From CAYWYR01 sp964462685 (GTDB lineage Bacteria; Bacteroidota; Ignavibacteria; Kapaibacteriales; UBA2268): a stretch of DNA of 7,885 nt. Shown in pieces: positions 5,964 through 7,885 of the stretch; position 1 is the first letter of the stretch, and each line of letters begins with the position of its first letter. Under the pieces are notes generated by a model that worked only from the letters and a program-made list of their open reading frames with translations, did not search any database and was not told the DNA's origin. Where the stretch lies: contig CAYWYR010000035.1 of NCBI GenBank assembly GCA_964462685.1, positions 1 to 7,885 of the forward strand, read 5' to 3'. The translations under genes and the position numbers were made by a program.

Positions 5964-6661
5964 TACATCATTACTGTTAGTAAAAGATTATCGAATAATT
6001 GATCCAGTATCTCATCGGGGGGCATACTGTTCAGTATGTCGTTCATTGGCAATAGAGAGACTGCGTATATGTTGTTTCCCGGAGTAACAAAAACGGCGTT
6101 TCGGCTTTTCGTGCCGCCGCCAGTGCTTGTAGTCTGGAAAGTAGAGTAGATGATATCCTGGAATTTATTCGCCTCCGTATCGCCTATTCTAGTTGCGCTA
6201 CCCCGAGAAAGCCTTTCTTTCAAAATACTCTCGGAGATTTCATTGATTTCATTATTATCTATTTCAGAAACCTCTCCGTTGAACTTACCTTCGCTCGTTA
6301 TTACAAGATACAGCGTTTCGGTTGGATCTGTAGCGATTACCTGTATGTCTTCACGGCCAGGCGGTTTTACCTCGGTACTCCAGTCTTTGGGTACTTGCAT
6401 TCCAAAATCCCCGTTGATCGACAAAAGTACATCACCCGATAAAGGAATATTGCCGGCTTTGGTGTATTGGGGGGGCGTAACCTCTATTATCTGGGGTTTA
6501 TCCCGCTTTACTACTATACACGACTGGATTGAAAATAAAACCGTGATAAGTACAACCGATACAGATAAACTCTTGAATTTCTTAAGAAATCTTTTAGAGC
6601 CTCTGATTCGTTTGATTACAAAAGGGCGACCTTTCAAATATTTAATGATATCTATTCTCAA
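5963..6661 (-). CDS. Lipoprotein of unknown function with long basic N-terminus (PsbP/Mog1-like region)
   Basis: This 232-residue envelope lipoprotein has a hydrophobic stretch (33-45) ending in a lipobox IQSC with Cys48. The n-region is unusually long (about 30 residues) and very basic (Lys/Arg at 7, 10, 12, 17, 18, 20, 23, 24, 27, 28 and 30), unlike its neighbour. The mature part has a pattern (NGDFGMQVPKDW, 83-94; LYLVITSE, 117-124) that weakly recalls PsbP/Mog1-like domains. The TTG start at 6661 forms a TTGA overlap with the stop of the DUF1684 gene. No ATG occurs before residue 88, so TTG is needed unless the second TTG (codon 9, at 6637) is used. The stop TAA touches the ATG of the downstream helical gene. 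The function is not recognised. Confidence 0.65.
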   Translation of the reverse strand: MRIDIIKYLKGRPFVIKRIRGSKRFLKKFKSLSVSVVLITVLFSIQSCIVVKRDKPQIIEVTPPQYTKAGNIPLSGDVLLSINGDFGMQVPKDWSTEVKPPGREDIQVIATDPTETLYLVITSEGKFNGEVSEIDNNEINEISESILKERLSRGSATRIGDTEANKFQDIIYSTFQTTSTGGGTKSRNAVFVTPGNNIYAVSLLPMNDILNSMPPDEILDQLFDNLLLTVMM

Positions 6662-7284
6662 TTATAATTCTTCTCTCCTGCCTTGATCTCAGTGTTTAGA
6701 TAGTTTTCCTCAGGTACGATAGGGCATGCAAATCCATCATTATATGCGCAATACGGATTGTATGCCTCATTAAAGTCGATTATGTGGTTAAAGTCTTTTG
6801 ATAAAGGGATATCAATATACCTCCCGCCACCGTAAGTATCCTCACCGTTTGTCTTATCAGTAAAGGGGATGAATAAAATATGCGGCCCCTCCGGATTCTC
6901 CTTTAACTGCCTCATAGGCAGATATGCATTCAGAAGCCTCTGCTCTCCGTTAAGCGCGAAACGCATCCTGCCCATGAACTTCATTTCTTTGTCGATAGTA
7001 TCATTTGTAGTCTTGAAAACAACTGTATCCTTAATTGTGGCAGGCACTAGCACAGCCTTTACCACATAACTGCTGTCTGGTTTATAAAACTTAAGCGGCT
7101 TCATCGCTTTCCTGTCCGCTTGCGGAAGGGGAGAGTCCGTACTGGTATGAAAGTAGAATACCTTTTCTTCTCTGTCCAGTATCAGTTTCTGGGGGTTATA
7201 ATAGTCAAGCGCATCCTTTTCGCCGCATGATGAGAACAGCATAACGAGAATTGTAGGCACTATAAATTTAAAAAATTTCTTCAT
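6658..7284 (-). CDS. DUF1684 family lipoprotein
   Basis: This 208-residue lipoprotein has a classic signal (MKKFFKF, hydrophobic core, LFSSC with Cys20), so it is lipid-anchored in the envelope. The C-terminal half carries the DUF1684 signature: FIPFTDKTNGEDTYGGGRYID (138-158), then HIIDFNEAYNPYCAYND (167-183) and CPIVPEENYL (187-196). The family is widespread in Bacteroidetes and some other bacteria, and its biochemical role is not established as far as I know. The ATG at 7284 is clear. It is the first gene of a three-gene minus-strand operon, and its TGA (6658-6660) overlaps the TTG start of the next lipoprotein. The 286-base spacer to tRNA-Tyr would contain its promoter; no good TAnnTTTG box was seen for it. 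Confidence 0.85.
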   Translation of the reverse strand: MKKFFKFIVPTILVMLFSSCGEKDALDYYNPQKLILDREEKVFYFHTSTDSPLPQADRKAMKPLKFYKPDSSYVVKAVLVPATIKDTVVFKTTNDTIDKEMKFMGRMRFALNGEQRLLNAYLPMRQLKENPEGPHILFIPFTDKTNGEDTYGGGRYIDIPLSKDFNHIIDFNEAYNPYCAYNDGFACPIVPEENYLNTEIKAGEKNYN

Positions 7285-7334
7285 ATTTGAATTATATCGG
7301 GATTATCCTTATATTGCAAGTCTTTGGTAGATTG

Positions 7335-7358
7335 TACTGAGAATAAATATTCTACTGA
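7335..7358. repeat. Small palindrome flanked by TACTGA direct repeats
   Basis: The palindrome agaata-aa-tattct (7340-7353) sits between two TACTGA copies (7335-7340 and 7353-7358). It lies 50-75 bases upstream of the DUF1684 start on the minus strand, so it could be an operator for that operon. No regulator is identified and short AT-rich palindromes are common by chance. Confidence 0.3.
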
Positions 7359-7467
7359 AAACACCAGTTCATTGACAAGTCAAGATAGTATCCAGATGCC
7401 ACATTGAGCCAGTTACTTTAAGTTGAAACCGGTTTTTTGTGTTTATTTTCGAGTTTATCTGATAAAT

Positions 7468-7486
7468 GGCAAAATTTTGTTTTGCC
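7468..7486. promoter_or_regulatory. Inverted repeat overlapping the -33 box of the tRNA promoter
   Basis: The arms ggcaaaa (7468-7474) and ttttgcc (7480-7486) form a perfect 7-bp inverted repeat around five bases. The TTTG -33 element (7481-7484) lies inside the right arm. It could be an operator, or the remains of a terminator that insulates the tRNA operon. Neither is tested by the sequence alone. Confidence 0.4.
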
Positions 7487-7511
7487 GATATCATTCTATT
7501 TCTTATTTTTG
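7481..7511 (+). promoter_or_regulatory. Bacteroidetes-type promoter for the tRNA cluster
   Basis: TTTG at 7481-7484, then exactly 19 bases, then TATTTTTG at 7504-7511, is an exact match to the Bacteroidetes -33 TTTG / -7 TAnnTTTG promoter. Transcription should start a few bases after 7511 (around 7517), giving a leader of about 54 bases before tRNA-Tyr. The match also supports assigning the window to the Bacteroidota. Confidence 0.75.
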
Positions 7512-7570
7512 CAGTCCCTTATAGCACAAGGCTATTATATGGCTTAGTTATAAGAAATAATATTACTTTT

Positions 7571-7653
7571 GGGTAGGTACCGAAGCGGTCAAACGGGGCA
7601 GACTGTAAATCTGCTGGGGCAACCCTACGGAGGTTCAAATCCTTCCCTGCCCA
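7571..7653 (+). tRNA. tRNA-Tyr (anticodon GTA)
   Basis: An 83-nt class II tRNA. The acceptor GGGTAGG (7571-7577) pairs with CCTGCCC (7646-7652), with one U-G wobble and discriminator A7653. The anticodon stem GCAGA/TCTGC (7598-7602 and 7610-7614) encloses the loop CTGTAAA with anticodon GTA at 7605-7607. An extended variable arm (around GGGGCAACCCT) is typical of bacterial tRNA-Tyr. The T-arm is GGAGG/CCTTC around TTCAAAT. CCA is not encoded. Confidence 0.96.
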
Positions 7654-7673
7654 CTATATACCAACTCTGAAAA

Positions 7674-7707
7674 GCTCTGGCGATTTTCGCCGGAGCGTTT
7701 CGGTTTT
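7674..7707 (+). terminator. Hairpin between tRNA-Tyr and tRNA-Gly, terminator- or processing-like
   Basis: A 10-bp stem, gctctggcga (7674-7683) with tcgccggagc (7687-7696) and one U-G wobble, surrounds a 3-base TTT loop. It is followed by GTTTCGG then TTTT (7704-7707). The stem is strong but the T-run is interrupted by CGG, so it may be a weak or attenuating terminator or a processing hairpin. In Bacteroidetes the downstream tRNA-Gly is usually in the same operon, which favours read-through. Confidence 0.5.
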
Positions 7708-7710
7708 AAT

Positions 7711-7730
7711 GCGGGAGTAGCTCAGTTGGT
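7711..7730 (+). tRNA. 5' fragment of tRNA-Gly cut by assembly gap
   Basis: These 20 bases equal the first 20 bases of the complete tRNA-Gly at 7812-7831. The copy then breaks off at a run of ten Ns. It may be a second tRNA-Gly gene, but more likely it is the same gene duplicated by a scaffold join. The spacing from tRNA-Tyr fits the normal Tyr-Gly cluster. Confidence 0.7.
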
Positions 7731-7740
7731 NNNNNNNNNN
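7731..7740. other. Assembly gap (10 N)
   Basis: Ten ambiguous bases follow directly after the 20-base tRNA-Gly start. The true gap length is not known from a fixed-size N-run. Confidence 0.99.
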
Positions 7741-7811
7741 GCGCAGCTTCGGCTGCGCGAGCTACGCCTTGGTGCGTGCAGCCCGCCTCTGCACCCCAGG
7801 CGTAGCGGCCC
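7741..7811. repeat. GC-rich double-hairpin segment of foreign composition
   Basis: These 71 bases are about 75% G+C (53 of 71), far above the rest of the window. They contain a perfect 7-bp hairpin with TTCG loop (gcgcagc, 7741-7747; gctgcgc, 7752-7758). A second structure pairs gctacgcct (7761-7769) with aggcgtagc (7798-7806) and gtgcag (7776-7781) with ctgcac (7789-7794). It resembles a REP element or terminator from a high-GC genome. Its position right after the gap makes a contaminating or chimeric contig end the simplest explanation. Confidence 0.6.
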
Positions 7812-7884
7812 GCGGGAGTAGCTCAGTTGGTAGAGCATCAGCCTTCCAAGCTGAGGGTCGCGAGTTCGAATCTCGTCTCCCGCT
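7812..7884 (+). tRNA. tRNA-Gly (anticodon TCC)
   Basis: A complete 73-nt tRNA. The acceptor GCGGGAG (7812-7818) pairs with CTCCCGC (7877-7883), with discriminator T7884. The anticodon stem TCAGC/GCTGA encloses the loop CTTCCAA with TCC at 7845-7847. The T-loop TTCGAAT is standard. The window ends one base later, so whether CCA is encoded cannot be seen. The neighbouring tRNA-Tyr and the usual Bacteroidetes order suggest tRNA-Thr and tuf just beyond the window. Confidence 0.95.
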
Positions 7885-7885
7885 C

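Noticed and set aside
6150..6686. 178-residue plus-strand open frame antisense to the lipoprotein gene
   Set aside because: It lies wholly opposite a gene with signal peptide, lipobox and coupled junctions; no recognisable domain in its translation.
7741..7811. Another tRNA or a CRISPR repeat in the GC-rich segment
   Set aside because: No cloverleaf, anticodon stem or T-loop can be built, and no repeat unit with spacers occurs.

Overview
The window looks like part of a chromosome from a member of the Bacteroidota (Bacteroidetes). The evidence is moderate AT richness, no visible Shine-Dalgarno sequences, lipoproteins with short loose lipoboxes, a TTTG-N19-TAnnTTTG promoter ahead of the tRNAs, and intergenic repeats of the 'gagcttgtcga / cttcgacagg' type common in that phylum. 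The right end (tRNA-Tyr, then tRNA-Gly) resembles the start of the Bacteroidetes tRNA-tuf-secE-nusG cluster, although tuf itself lies outside the window. I cannot name a genus.

Layout, left to right. Positions 1-277 hold repeats and palindromes but no gene. Positions 278-643 (minus strand) encode a UmuD-like S24 peptidase that lacks the usual N-terminal self-cleavage segment. A divergent spacer of about 320 bp follows. A plus-strand run of six genes (965-5572) comes next: an SlyD-type FKBP peptidyl-prolyl isomerase, a lipoprotein with an inorganic-pyrophosphatase fold whose catalytic residues are mostly replaced, a LipM/LplA-type lipoyl or octanoyl transferase, a DUF58/VWA protein, an exported protein of unknown function, and a DAO-family FAD oxidoreductase. 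The genes are tightly packed, with gaps of 88, 18, -4, 52 (about 50) and probably -4 bp. A convergent minus-strand trio (7284 down to 5526) encodes a DUF1684 lipoprotein, a second lipoprotein with a long basic N-terminus, and a small helical cytoplasmic protein. These three are joined by start-stop overlaps, and the last overlaps the oxidoreductase tail to tail by 47 bp. From about 7468 a good promoter drives tRNA-Tyr(GTA), followed by a hairpin, a truncated tRNA-Gly 5' end, a 10-N gap, 71 bases of foreign-looking GC-rich hairpin sequence, and a complete tRNA-Gly(TCC).

How the genes may work together: the plus-strand run mixes protein folding, lipoate attachment, a DUF58 protein usually paired with a MoxR ATPase, and a flavoprotein. 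I see no single pathway that unites them, so they may be co-transcribed only for convenience. The DUF1684 operon looks like an envelope lipoprotein set of unknown role. The strongest points for follow-up are the apparently dead pyrophosphatase lipoprotein, the recurring NTGA start-stop junctions (including a likely CTG start for the oxidoreductase), the UmuD'-like protein without a partner umuC in view, and the probably artefactual join at the tRNA-Gly gap. I did not find a convincing new defence, mobile or CRISPR system.
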